A DNA stretch of 64,000 bases from positions 1-64,000 of the forward strand of contig MEOL01000014.1 in assembly GCA_001769215.1 (NCBI GenBank), read 5' to 3'. Made by a program: the position numbers and the translations under genes. The number at the start of each line of letters is the position of its first letter. Within the stretch, counting starts at the first letter, position 1. Positions 1 through 7,942 of this stretch are shown here, piece by piece. The notes beneath the pieces are model-generated. The model worked only from the letters and a program-made list of their open reading frames with translations, made no database searches and had not been told where the DNA came from. Source of the stretch: Bacteroidetes bacterium GWF2_41_31. GTDB taxonomy: Bacteria; Bacteroidota; Bacteroidia; Bacteroidales; F082.

Positions 1-212
1 GTTAATACAGTAAGATATTTTAAGTAAGAATGTTAAAAACTTATGAGAAAATTATTTGCTTTAACCATAGAATACCGGCAGGTAGGTATCCCCCAGGAAT
101 GATTATCTCCATTTTAATACATTAATCTAATATACAGGATTTTACAAAAAGGTGTCATTGGTAGACCTGTTCGAAATACTCATGTTCCGATGCTTCTGTT
201 TACAATACTTTT

Positions 213-512
213 TCATGTCACTCTTACTTTTTGACACATCCACCACATCAATAGTCCACGGGCGACCATGAACAGGTTGAGTGCGAACCACAAGGCGTTA
301 TTGCCCCAACTATTATCGGTAAGGTGGTATGCGGGGAGAAAAATAACCAGTGAAGAAACGATCATGGCATTCCGCATTTGTTTGGAAGCGGTGACGCCGA
401 CAAAAATACCGTCCCAAATCAACCATCCCAGAAGGGGAACGGTGATATTGGTTACAATACCGGGTACCGCCAGCTTAAGTATACTTTCATAGATACTTCC
501 GTGAAAGACCAC
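213..512 (-). pseudogene. MATE efflux transporter remnant with large in-frame internal deletion
   Basis: The 99-residue frame begins like the first helix of a MATE transporter (LAVPGIVTNITVPLLG). It then jumps directly to a sequence typical of the family's last two helices (LIWDGIFVGVTASKQMRNAM...FMVARGLLMWW). A normal MATE protein has about 440 residues and 12 helices, so roughly 330 central residues are missing while the frame stays open. The GTG start directly abuts the TAG of the reductase gene upstream, so the gene was probably co-transcribed with it. With about three helices left it cannot transport. Either it is a decayed gene or the assembly lost the middle. The family call is firm; the cause of the gap is inference. 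Confidence 0.75.
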
Positions 513-1220
513 CTATTTCTTATGAAGTCCGCACTCTTTTGTTTCCGGATTTTCCCACCACCAACGGCCGGCACGAGTCTCTTCACCGGGTTCTATGGCA
601 CGTGTACAAGGCTGGCATCCAATGCTGGCAAAGCCTTTTTTATGAAGAGGGTTGACCGGAATTTTATGTTCATTAATGTAATCCCAGGTTTGCTTTTCGG
701 TCCAGTCGATGAGTGGGTTGATCTTGAGCATGTTGTTGCCGGCATCCCACTCCACCACCTGCATGTTTTCGCGTGTAACCGATTGTTCACGCCTCAAGCC
801 GGTGATCCAGGCATCCAACCCTTGCATGGCCCGGGCAAGAGGCACCAGTTTCCGTAACCGACAACACAACTTGCGGTTTTCAATGCTGTCGTAAAACAGG
901 TTGATGCCTTTTTGAGTAACCATTTCTTCAACTTCGTGGGCATTGGGAAAAAAAACCTCCAGGTTGATCTTGTACTTTTTGGAAGTACGATCCATCAGAT
1001 CGTACGCTTCTGGAAAAAGCCGCCCGGTGTCGAGCGTAAATACCCGGGTAGAAGGATCAACGTCTGCCACCATTTGGGTAAGCACCTGGTCTTCCAGTCC
1101 CAGACTTGTGGAAAAGGCAATCTTACCTTTAAATTTCTCCAGGAAGAAGGCTACAATTTGTTGTGCTGATGCCCCGGAAAGCTGATCATTCCAGTCGGCT
1201 ATGGTTGATGCGTCGATCAT
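513..1220 (-). CDS. cysH: Assimilatory APS/PAPS reductase (CysH), 4Fe-4S type
   Basis: Reduces adenylyl sulfate (or PAPS) to sulfite with thioredoxin in cytoplasmic sulfate assimilation. The 235-residue protein has the nucleotide-binding TSLGLEDQVL segment near the N-terminus, GLRREQS around residue 144, and the C-terminal catalytic ECGLHKK. A CC pair (residues 119-120) and CQPC (202-205) form the four-cysteine set that binds a [4Fe-4S] cluster in APS reductases, so APS is the likelier substrate. The ORF track starts 16 codons earlier; the ATG at 1220 (MIDAST) fits the family better. The MATE remnant follows without a gap, and an ATP-grasp gene diverges upstream. No cysD/cysN genes are in the window. 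Confidence 0.9.
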   Translation of the reverse strand: MIDASTIADWNDQLSGASAQQIVAFFLEKFKGKIAFSTSLGLEDQVLTQMVADVDPSTRVFTLDTGRLFPEAYDLMDRTSKKYKINLEVFFPNAHEVEEMVTQKGINLFYDSIENRKLCCRLRKLVPLARAMQGLDAWITGLRREQSVTRENMQVVEWDAGNNMLKINPLIDWTEKQTWDYINEHKIPVNPLHKKGFASIGCQPCTRAIEPGEETRAGRWWWENPETKECGLHKK

Positions 1221-1299
1221 TTTTATGATTTTAGGCAAAAATAGTGTTTTCCTGAAAAAGAATACCAACCGATTTTACGGATTGATTTTGACAATAGCC

Positions 1300-1307
1300 T
1301 ACTTTTG
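1300..1307 (+). promoter_or_regulatory. Bacteroidota -7 element (TACTTTTG) for ATP-grasp gene
   Basis: Exact match to the -7 consensus TAnnTTTG, ending 12 bases before the ATG at 1320. It implies a very short leader and argues against the TTG at 1305 as the start, because that codon lies inside the element. No well-spaced TTG was found upstream. Confidence 0.5.
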
Positions 1308-1319
1308 CGCCAAAAAAAT

Positions 1320-2180
1320 ATGGTCCTGTTATTTCTCACCTCATCCGAAATGCCTGATCTGCTTCCTTATGATCAGGAAACCATTAAAAGTTTAACTCAA
1401 CAAGGTATTGATGTTGATATTTTGGATTGGGAAAAGGTGATTCATACAGATTCCGCAATACTCAGAAATTACAAGGCCATCATCATCCGTACCATCTGGA
1501 ATTACTTTAAAAAACCGGAATCGTTTATCGAAATGCTTGATTTCTGTGAGGAGAACAACCTTCCATTGCTCAACCCGGTGAATATTGTCAGGTGGAATAT
1601 GGATAAACGGTATTTGCAGGACCTACAAGATGATGGAATTGAACTCATTCCAACGAAGTTTATTTTCAAGCACCATGAAAATGTATTTCAGAAAGCCATC
1701 AACCGAGGTTGGAAAACGATGGTATTAAAGCCCATGATTTCAGGAGGTTCCTATCACACTTTCGTGATAACGGATCAGGAAGGGAAGCGATTTGATGAAC
1801 TTATTGAAGAATTCTATCAAAACCGTCCTTATTTGCTTCAGGAATTTATACCCGAAATCGCCAACGGAGAAATCTCGACCCTGTATTTTGCCAATGGATA
1901 CAGCTACAGCATTAAAAAAGTACCCCAAGCCGGTGATTACCGGGTACAATTTAACTATGGCGGACAATATCATGTTTGCCCGGTTGATCCACAAATTCAA
2001 GCTATTGCGCAAATAATTCAAGAGCGTTTAAACAGCACAACCCTCTACCAAAGAGTTGACGGCGTTTGGAGAGACGGCCATTTTTTACTCATGGAAGTAG
2101 AACTGATTGAACCTGATTTATATCTGGGTCACCATGAAGAAGCGTTGAATGAATGGGTGAAGAATTTAATGCTTTTATGA
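1320..2180 (+). CDS. ATP-grasp domain protein of unknown substrate
   Basis: A 286-residue cytoplasmic protein of the ATP-grasp superfamily, which joins a carboxylate to an amine or similar group using ATP. Visible elements are the lysine/glycine-loop region KPMISGGSYHTF, the adenine-contacting strand LLQEFIPEI, and the metal-binding end MEVELIEPDLYL. Its size and layout resemble the RimK/glutathione synthetase-like single-domain group that includes DcsG. The ATG at 1320 is preferred over the TTG at 1305 because a -7 promoter box overlaps the latter. It stands alone, divergent from cysH. I cannot name the substrate. Confidence 0.75.
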   Translation: MVLLFLTSSEMPDLLPYDQETIKSLTQQGIDVDILDWEKVIHTDSAILRNYKAIIIRTIWNYFKKPESFIEMLDFCEENNLPLLNPVNIVRWNMDKRYLQDLQDDGIELIPTKFIFKHHENVFQKAINRGWKTMVLKPMISGGSYHTFVITDQEGKRFDELIEEFYQNRPYLLQEFIPEIANGEISTLYFANGYSYSIKKVPQAGDYRVQFNYGGQYHVCPVDPQIQAIAQIIQERLNSTTLYQRVDGVWRDGHFLLMEVELIEPDLYLGHHEEALNEWVKNLMLL

Positions 2181-2366
2181 GCAGGAAATACTGCCCTAGG
2201 ATATTATTTCACCCCTGATTTACCGGCTTCATTATTATTTTTGAAGCATAACCAAACTCAGTAAGCGCTTTTTAATTTTTTTTATCATTTACTACATAGC
2301 AAGTACCGAAAGAAGGTATCCGAATTAAAAATGCTAACTATTAATAAAGAACAAAAATTCTATTAT

Positions 2367-2382
2367 GCACATGTACATGTGC
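2367..2382. promoter_or_regulatory. Perfect 16-bp palindrome, candidate operator site 1
   Basis: GCACATGTACATGTGC is its own reverse complement. It lies 11 bases upstream of the TATATTTG -7 box of the ATPase gene, so it covers the position expected for the -33 element. It pairs with a second ACATGTGC site at 2400-2415. Binding by a repressor is inference. Confidence 0.5.
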
Positions 2383-2392
2383 TTCTTATTAA

Positions 2393-2400
2393 TATATTTG
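2393..2400 (+). promoter_or_regulatory. -7 promoter element (TATATTTG) of ATPase gene
   Basis: Exact TAnnTTTG match located between the two ACATGTGC sites. It ends 17 bases before the ATG at 2417, consistent with a very short leader. Confidence 0.5.
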
Positions 2401-2415
2401 CACAAACACATGTGC
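2400..2415. promoter_or_regulatory. Imperfect copy of the palindrome, candidate operator site 2
   Basis: GCACAAACACATGTGC matches the 2367-2382 palindrome at 13 of 16 positions and ends one base before the ATPase start codon. The two sites are 33 bases apart, about three helical turns. Confidence 0.4.
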
Positions 2416-2416
2416 A

Positions 2417-3610
2417 ATGAACGACCTTTTAGAATTATCAGAAAAGTATATTGGGCAGGTACAACTTAACTTTACCAGATACTTGCTTCATGAAATCAAC
2501 TGGAACAACAGGCTTATTGGGATTAAGGGAGCTCGCGGGACTGGTAAGACCACCCTGCTTCTACAATGGCTTCGAAGCAGGGATTTAAGTCCTGGTGAGG
2601 CCGCCTACTTTTCTGTAGATGAGTTGTATTTCACTACCCACAGTTTGGTTGAAACTGGTCGCGAATTTTACAATAAAGGCGGAAAAATTATTGTTTTTGA
2701 TGAGGTTCACAAGTATCTCAATTGGGCGAGGGAAATTAAAAACCTTTATGACCGCTATAAGGACTTACAGATTATTTTTACAGGATCGTCCATCATCGAC
2801 ATTTCAAAGCAAGAAGGAGACTTGAGCCGCCGTGCCATCGTTTATGAACTATTCGGATTATCATACAGGGAATACCTGCAAATGAATGGCGTGATAGATC
2901 TAAAAGTAATAAAACTGGAAGAAATTGTTAACTCAAATGCAAACATCCGAAGTTTGTTTCCTGCAACCTTCAGGCCAATTGAGCACTTCGAATCTTATTT
3001 GGCTTATGGTTACTATCCTTTTTCAGCGGAAGATATGGATGGTTATCACCTTCGTCTGCGACAACTTATACGACTTATCATTGAATTTGATATGGCGGAA
3101 CTAAAAGGCTTTGATATTAGAAACGCAAAAAAAATGCTGCAACTGGTTACGATCGTAGGTCAGCAAGTACCATTTAAACCCAATTTGATCAAACTCGCAG
3201 AAAAAAGCCAGATCCACCGCAACTCCATTTCCAGCTATCTCTTTTTTTTAGAAGAGGCTCGTTTGATTCGTATGTTGTATCCCTCCGGTATTAGTATTGC
3301 GACCCTGCAAAAGCCAGAAAAGATTTTCATGAATAACACCAATTTAATGTATGCTCTGGCTTTTGGCCAACCTGACAAAGGCACCTTAAGAGAGACATTT
3401 TTTCTCAGCCAGTTGGCAGTAAGGCATCAGGTTCGACAACCTAAATCTGGCGATTTTGAGGTCGATGGAAATTATATATTTGAAGTGGGAGGGCGGTCAA
3501 AAAGTCAAAAGCAAATACGCAACCTTACTAATGCTTATGTTGTTAAAGATGACATGGAATTTCCCGCGGGCAATGCAATACCTTTGTGGTTATTTGGTCT
3601 TTTGTACTGA
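2417..3610 (+). CDS. AAA ATPase of the AAA_14/DUF4143 family
   Basis: The 397-residue protein has a Walker A loop GARGTGKTT (residues 38-46), a Walker B strand IIVFDEVH (91-98) and a sensor-like IIFTGSS segment. The C-terminal part has the DUF4143 layout, ending FEVGGRSKSQKQIRNLTNAYVV, which resembles a restriction-endonuclease-like fold. Proteins of this family are common and often multi-copy in Bacteroidota, but their role is not settled; they are sometimes grouped with mobile or toxin-like modules. It is monocistronic and convergent with dnaE. Two ACATGTGC inverted repeats bracket its promoter, suggesting tight or autogenous control. Confidence 0.8.
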   Translation: MNDLLELSEKYIGQVQLNFTRYLLHEINWNNRLIGIKGARGTGKTTLLLQWLRSRDLSPGEAAYFSVDELYFTTHSLVETGREFYNKGGKIIVFDEVHKYLNWAREIKNLYDRYKDLQIIFTGSSIIDISKQEGDLSRRAIVYELFGLSYREYLQMNGVIDLKVIKLEEIVNSNANIRSLFPATFRPIEHFESYLAYGYYPFSAEDMDGYHLRLRQLIRLIIEFDMAELKGFDIRNAKKMLQLVTIVGQQVPFKPNLIKLAEKSQIHRNSISSYLFFLEEARLIRMLYPSGISIATLQKPEKIFMNNTNLMYALAFGQPDKGTLRETFFLSQLAVRHQVRQPKSGDFEVDGNYIFEVGGRSKSQKQIRNLTNAYVVKDDMEFPAGNAIPLWLFGLLY

Positions 3611-3626
3611 TTTTTAATTTTATATT

Positions 3627-6581
3627 TCACCCTGCCCTGGGATCCCCCTTCACTCCTAATTTCGCCAGCTTTATCACTTCTACCGATGCATAACCAAACT
3701 CCGAAACTACCTTGCCCAGAATCAGATAAACGCCATGTCCGCGAAAGGGATAGTTCCTGAGTGAATCGGGAAAGTGTGTGGTATCGAAAAACTCACAACT
3801 GGCATCGGTAAAGGTGCCGAAATGCATGAGCTCGCCTTTGATGGTTTTCACATATTTAATGGTGACCAGCAAACCCACCATCCGCACAACAGTACCTACC
3901 CTGTTGTCCAGTTCACAAGCCATAATTTCACCCCGGAAGGAGGTGTTAAGCAAATCGAAATAGCTCATGGTAAGCGGAAAACCCAACAATTCTATCTCGT
4001 CGTAGGCATCTTCCAACGGGTTATACTCCAGGGTCGGGAGTTGAAACTGTTTACTTCTGCTCTCGAACAGCCGCAGGTTTTTCGGGACAGGCTTGGTGCT
4101 TTTCTGAAACAGGTGCGCCTCCCACAGCAGTTGTGCCTTGCTTTTTCCGGTAAACCGGAAAGCGCCAATACGGATTAACAAAATCAACTGCTCCATGCCG
4201 GGATTCACACGCCGTATCAAATCCTCCAGATCGGTAAAGGGTCCATTCTGCACGCGTTCGTCAAGCATTTTCCTGGTGAACTTGGTTTCAAGCCTGGCCA
4301 CATGGATAAATCCAGTAAAAATATCCTTTCCGGTAATGGAAGTCTTTTCGTAACTGCGGTTTACACAAGGCAGATGCAAATTCCCGCCCTGGCGACGCGC
4401 CTCATAAAAATACACCCAGGTATGGTAAAAACCGCCAAAATTGTTGATCACCGCCACCTGAAACTCCAGCGGAAAATAGGCTTTCAGGTACAGGCTCTGA
4501 AAACTCTCCACCGCATACGAAGCCGAGTGGGCCTTGGAAAACGAATACCCGGCAAAGCTCTCAATCTGCCTCCACACTTCACGTGTGATCTCCTCAGGAA
4601 TTCCACGCTCACGGCAATTGTTAAAAAACTTATCGATGATGTTCTGAAACTCACTCTTCGACCTGAACTTACCGCTCATGGCGCGGCGCAGCACATCGGC
4701 ATCACCCAGATCGAGTCCTGCAAAATGATGGCACACCTTCAGCACATCTTCCTGATAAACCATCACGCCAAAGGTTTCCTCCAGTTGGTCCTTCATCACC
4801 GGATGCAGATAGCGCACACTTTCGGGATGATGAAAACGCAGAATATACTCACGCATCATGCCCGAACGTGCCACTCCCGGACGGATGATGGAGCTGGCAG
4901 CCACCAGCGTAAGGTAATTGTCGCAACGCAGTTTTTTGAGCAGCCCGCGCATGGCCGGGCTTTCGATATAAAAACAACCGTTGGTTTCGGCCTTCCTCAA
5001 CTGATCGCGTACTTTGGGATCATGTTTAAATTTCTCCACCTGGTGGACATCCACTTCGATGTCGCGGTTGGCCCGGATGATGTCCACAGCCTCTTTGATG
5101 TGGCCAATGCCCCGCTGGCTGAGGATATCGATCTTTTCAAAGCCAATGGATTCGGCCACGTACATATCCCACTGCGTAGTTGGAAATCCTTTGGGAGGCA
5201 GATCGAGGGCGGTGTAGGCCGTGATGGGTTCTTCGGAAATGAGGATACCACCGGCGTGTATGCTGCGTTGGTTGGGAAAATCTGTCATCATCAACGCGAT
5301 GGAATGGATGTGGCGGGTGAGTTCGCTCTTGCCCACTTCCTTCATGGGATTGGCCGTCAGGGCATCAATCTCGCCTTTGGGCAAACCATGAACTTTTCCC
5401 AACTCACGGTAAATGGATTTCCCTTTAAAAGTAACTGAGGTTCCCAGAAAAGCTGTGTGCTTGCGGCCATAACGCTTAAAAATGTACTCTTGTACCTCTT
5501 CCCGGTCTTTCCATGAATAGTCAATATCAAAATCGGGCGGACTGGTGCGCTTGGGATTGAGAAACCGCTCAAAATATAAATCCAGCTCAATTGGATCCAC
5601 ATCGGTTATTTTAAGACAGTATGCCACCATGCTGTTGGCACCACTGCCCCGCCCCACATGATAGTATCCACGCGACATGGAGTACCGGATGATATCCCAG
5701 GTGATAAGAAAATAAGCCGAAAACCCCAGGTGATGAATGATTTCAAGTTCGCCATGCACCCGCTTCAATGCTGTTATATTGCTTGGTTTGTATCGGTATT
5801 TGAAGCCATCCAACGCTAACTTTTCAAGCAGCACCCGGTCATCTTGCAGGTTTCCGGTAAAGGTTTTCTTGTTTTTAATGCTTTGATAATCAAACTCGAA
5901 GGAACAATTATCAAGCAGCTGCCGGGTATTTTTTATCAGTTGAGGATAAGCCTCAAAGGACTTTTCAAGCGCTTCAGGCGACACAAAAACCTCATCCGAA
6001 GGAGCGTGCATGTGTGGTTTCAGGTGACTTAACAACAGGTTGTGGTCGATGGCCCGAAGATTTTTGTGCAAGTACCAGGAAGCTTCATCGGTAAAGGTAA
6101 CGGGCTGTAATGCCATCATTTTTTCAAGTGCGCGGGTTTTTACTTTGATGAGCTGATTTATTTGGGCAGGTTTTACACCGATGTATTCATGAGCGAGCAA
6201 CTCTCTTTCAGGATTGAAGCCATAAGGGTAGATCAAAAAAACCTCCGAGAACTCCTGCTGTAAGCTGCTCATGTTGCCTTTGGGGAATTCTTTCTCTTTC
6301 AGGTTAATGGCGGTCATGAAATCGTTGAGTTCCATAAAGCCTTTGTTATTGCGGGCGATCCCAATAAACAGCAACTTATCGCCATCGCGGAACTCCATCC
6401 CTGCCACTGGTTTGATACCTGCTTCTTGCGCCAGCCGCGCAAAATCCAGTATCCCCGAAGAGTTGTTGATGTCGGTGAGGGCCATCGACTTCACACCCAA
6501 TGCGGTTGCCTGCTCTAACAGTTGTTCGATGGAACAGGTGCCGTAGCGCAGACTGTAGTAGGAGTGTGTGTTAAGGTACAT
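3627..6581 (-). CDS. dnaE: DnaE-type DNA polymerase III alpha subunit, probable accessory (error-prone) copy
   Basis: C-family polymerase of 984 residues, shorter than replicative DnaE (about 1,160) and nearer DnaE2. The order is PHP domain (1-220), palm with GRGSGANSMVAYCLKITDVDP (310-330) and the catalytic PDFDID (349-354), a third acidic site around FEKIDIL, fingers, helix-hairpin-helix region and a C-terminal OB fold (GTVVRMVGLLVTIK). The PHP metal sites look degraded: HSYYS is kept, but the usual TDH reads TDINN, so intrinsic phosphatase or proofreading activity is unlikely. It follows a dinB-type polymerase on the same strand, an arrangement like dnaE2 mutagenesis cassettes. No imuA homologue is present. 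Whether this is the only DnaE in the genome cannot be judged here. Confidence 0.9.
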   Translation of the reverse strand: MYLNTHSYYSLRYGTCSIEQLLEQATALGVKSMALTDINNSSGILDFARLAQEAGIKPVAGMEFRDGDKLLFIGIARNNKGFMELNDFMTAINLKEKEFPKGNMSSLQQEFSEVFLIYPYGFNPERELLAHEYIGVKPAQINQLIKVKTRALEKMMALQPVTFTDEASWYLHKNLRAIDHNLLLSHLKPHMHAPSDEVFVSPEALEKSFEAYPQLIKNTRQLLDNCSFEFDYQSIKNKKTFTGNLQDDRVLLEKLALDGFKYRYKPSNITALKRVHGELEIIHHLGFSAYFLITWDIIRYSMSRGYYHVGRGSGANSMVAYCLKITDVDPIELDLYFERFLNPKRTSPPDFDIDYSWKDREEVQEYIFKRYGRKHTAFLGTSVTFKGKSIYRELGKVHGLPKGEIDALTANPMKEVGKSELTRHIHSIALMMTDFPNQRSIHAGGILISEEPITAYTALDLPPKGFPTTQWDMYVAESIGFEKIDILSQRGIGHIKEAVDIIRANRDIEVDVHQVEKFKHDPKVRDQLRKAETNGCFYIESPAMRGLLKKLRCDNYLTLVAASSIIRPGVARSGMMREYILRFHHPESVRYLHPVMKDQLEETFGVMVYQEDVLKVCHHFAGLDLGDADVLRRAMSGKFRSKSEFQNIIDKFFNNCRERGIPEEITREVWRQIESFAGYSFSKAHSASYAVESFQSLYLKAYFPLEFQVAVINNFGGFYHTWVYFYEARRQGGNLHLPCVNRSYEKTSITGKDIFTGFIHVARLETKFTRKMLDERVQNGPFTDLEDLIRRVNPGMEQLILLIRIGAFRFTGKSKAQLLWEAHLFQKSTKPVPKNLRLFESRSKQFQLPTLEYNPLEDAYDEIELLGFPLTMSYFDLLNTSFRGEIMACELDNRVGTVVRMVGLLVTIKYVKTIKGELMHFGTFTDASCEFFDTTHFPDSLRNYPFRGHGVYLILGKVVSEFGYASVEVIKLAKLGVKGDPRAG

Positions 6582-6593
6582 GGTTGTGGATTT

Positions 6594-6627
6594 AAAAACT
6601 TTTCCAAAGCTTTAAACTTTGGAAAAG
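6594..6627 (-). terminator. Hairpin with T-run between dinB and dnaE
   Basis: On the minus strand, CTTTTCCAAAG and CTTTGGAAAAG form a perfect 11-bp stem with a 7-base loop, followed by TTTTT. It lies directly after the dinB stop and before the dnaE start. It would act as an intrinsic terminator or attenuator, lowering dnaE expression relative to dinB, or as an mRNA-stabilising hairpin. Confidence 0.65.
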
Positions 6628-6634
6628 CTCTGAC

Positions 6635-7798
6635 TTATACCGAAGGCGGGCGACAACTGATCCCCCGCAGAATGGACTTGGCCCCATAGCGCAGGCGAAT
6701 CTGGTCCATGGCCTTGTACAAATCCGGCATATGCGGGTCTTCGTCAAACAGATCGAGTTGTTGGTTTCCACCCACCAACTGACTAAACCGAACGCCAATC
6801 AGTCGGATGAGCATCCTCCGGGTATAAAGCCGTTCGAAAAGGCTCAGTGCCGTTTTAATCAGCACATGATCGAAAGAGGTGTACGGCAACTGCTGTTGCA
6901 GGGTATGGGTATCGAAGTTGGAATACCTGATTTTAACCGTTACACAACCGGTAAGAAACTGCTTCTTCCTCAGTTCAAAAGAAATTTTATCTACCATCGA
7001 AATCAAGAGGTTACGCAAAAGCACCACATCGGTGGTATCCTGATTAAAGGTATGCTCGGTGCTGACGGATTTCCGTTCGGAATATTGCACCACCGGCGTG
7101 GGATCGATGCCATTGGCCTTGTTCCACACCACCAATCCGTTTTTGCCCATCACCTGAATCATCATCTCCGGCGGAATCATGCTGAGGGTCTGGATGGTGG
7201 AAACGCCCATGGAGCGAAGCAACCTGAAACTTTTGTTGCCGATCATGGGGATTTTACGGATAGATAACGGAAACATAAACGGCTTTACCTGCTGTTGCGG
7301 CACATGGATGCCCCCATTGGGTTTGGCCTGTCCGGTGGCCATCTTCGATACGGTTTTGTTCACCGAAAGGCCAAAGGAAATGGGCAATCCTGTATTTTTG
7401 ATGATGCGTTCGCGCAACTCCTGTGTCCACTTGAGTGAGCCAAAAAAGCGGTCCATCCCGGTGATATCCAGATAATGCTCATCGATGGAAGCCTTTTCGT
7501 ACACGGGAGCCTGCTCGGCGATGATCTCCGTTACCAAACGCGATTGTTTGGAATACTGCTCCATGTCGCCGCGGATAAACACCGCATCGCTGCACAGCTG
7601 TTTGGCCATCCGCATGGGCATGGCCGAGTGCACCCCAAAACGACGGGCTTCGTAGCTGCATCCGGCCACCACTCCCCTGTCGGACATGCCCCCGATGATC
7701 ACCGGCTTGCCCATAAGCTCCGAGTTATGCAGCCGTTCCACCGACACAAAAAACGTGTCGAGATCAAAATGTGCAATGGTTCTGTTATTTATTTCCAT
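6635..7798 (-). CDS. dinB: Y-family DNA polymerase IV (DinB), translesion synthesis
   Basis: The 387-residue protein carries the Y-family catalytic residues in HFDLDTFFVSVE (Asp12, Asp14) and ASIDEHYLD (Asp106, Glu107), so it is probably active, unlike ImuB proteins. A helix-hairpin-helix thumb (IRKIPMIGNKSFRLLRSMGV) and little-finger domain follow. QLDLF (347-351) fits a beta-clamp-binding motif. The ATG at 7798 (MEINNR) is preferred to the track start at 7822. The gene is divergent from a LexA-like regulator across a 144-bp gap with two operator-like sites, and dnaE lies downstream. Damage-induced expression under that repressor is inference. Confidence 0.93.
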   Translation of the reverse strand: MEINNRTIAHFDLDTFFVSVERLHNSELMGKPVIIGGMSDRGVVAGCSYEARRFGVHSAMPMRMAKQLCSDAVFIRGDMEQYSKQSRLVTEIIAEQAPVYEKASIDEHYLDITGMDRFFGSLKWTQELRERIIKNTGLPISFGLSVNKTVSKMATGQAKPNGGIHVPQQQVKPFMFPLSIRKIPMIGNKSFRLLRSMGVSTIQTLSMIPPEMMIQVMGKNGLVVWNKANGIDPTPVVQYSERKSVSTEHTFNQDTTDVVLLRNLLISMVDKISFELRKKQFLTGCVTVKIRYSNFDTHTLQQQLPYTSFDHVLIKTALSLFERLYTRRMLIRLIGVRFSQLVGGNQQLDLFDEDPHMPDLYKAMDQIRLRYGAKSILRGISCRPPSV

Positions 7799-7815
7799 TT
7801 TTTTAGTCAGAATAC

Positions 7816-7845
7816 TTGACAATTAAAATTAATGTTGTACTTTTG
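7816..7845 (+). promoter_or_regulatory. Promoter of the XRE/S24 regulator gene (TTG-N19-TACTTTTG)
   Basis: TTG at 7816-7818 and TACTTTTG at 7838-7845 are separated by 19 bases, an ideal Bacteroidota promoter. The first 17-bp operator (7844-7860) overlaps its downstream end and the expected transcription start, so a bound repressor should block it. Confidence 0.65.
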
Positions 7846-7860
7846 ATTATTATTTAATCA
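7844..7860. promoter_or_regulatory. 17-bp inverted-repeat operator candidate 1
   Basis: TGATTATTATTTAATCA has arms TGATTA/TAATCA around a 5-base spacer. It shares the pattern TGATTNNNATNTAATCA with the site at 7867-7883, and both lie between the divergent dinB and repressor genes. Confidence 0.6.
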
Positions 7861-7866
7861 TTTATT

Positions 7867-7883
7867 TGATTGCAATATAATCA
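7867..7883. promoter_or_regulatory. 17-bp inverted-repeat operator candidate 2
   Basis: TGATTGCAATATAATCA has the same length and the same outer arms as site 1, with centres 23 bases apart (about two helical turns). That spacing is consistent with two repressor dimers on one face of the DNA. Confidence 0.6.
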
Positions 7884-7942
7884 TTTTTTTTAACTTTTGT
7901 CATCGTTAGCTAAGAAATTTTTAAACTAAAAACAGTTTCATC

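Noticed and set aside
4302-5438. 378-residue plus-strand ORF antisense to dnaE
   Set aside because: Lies fully inside the clearly coding dnaE frame; its translation has no recognisable domain and is a typical shadow ORF.
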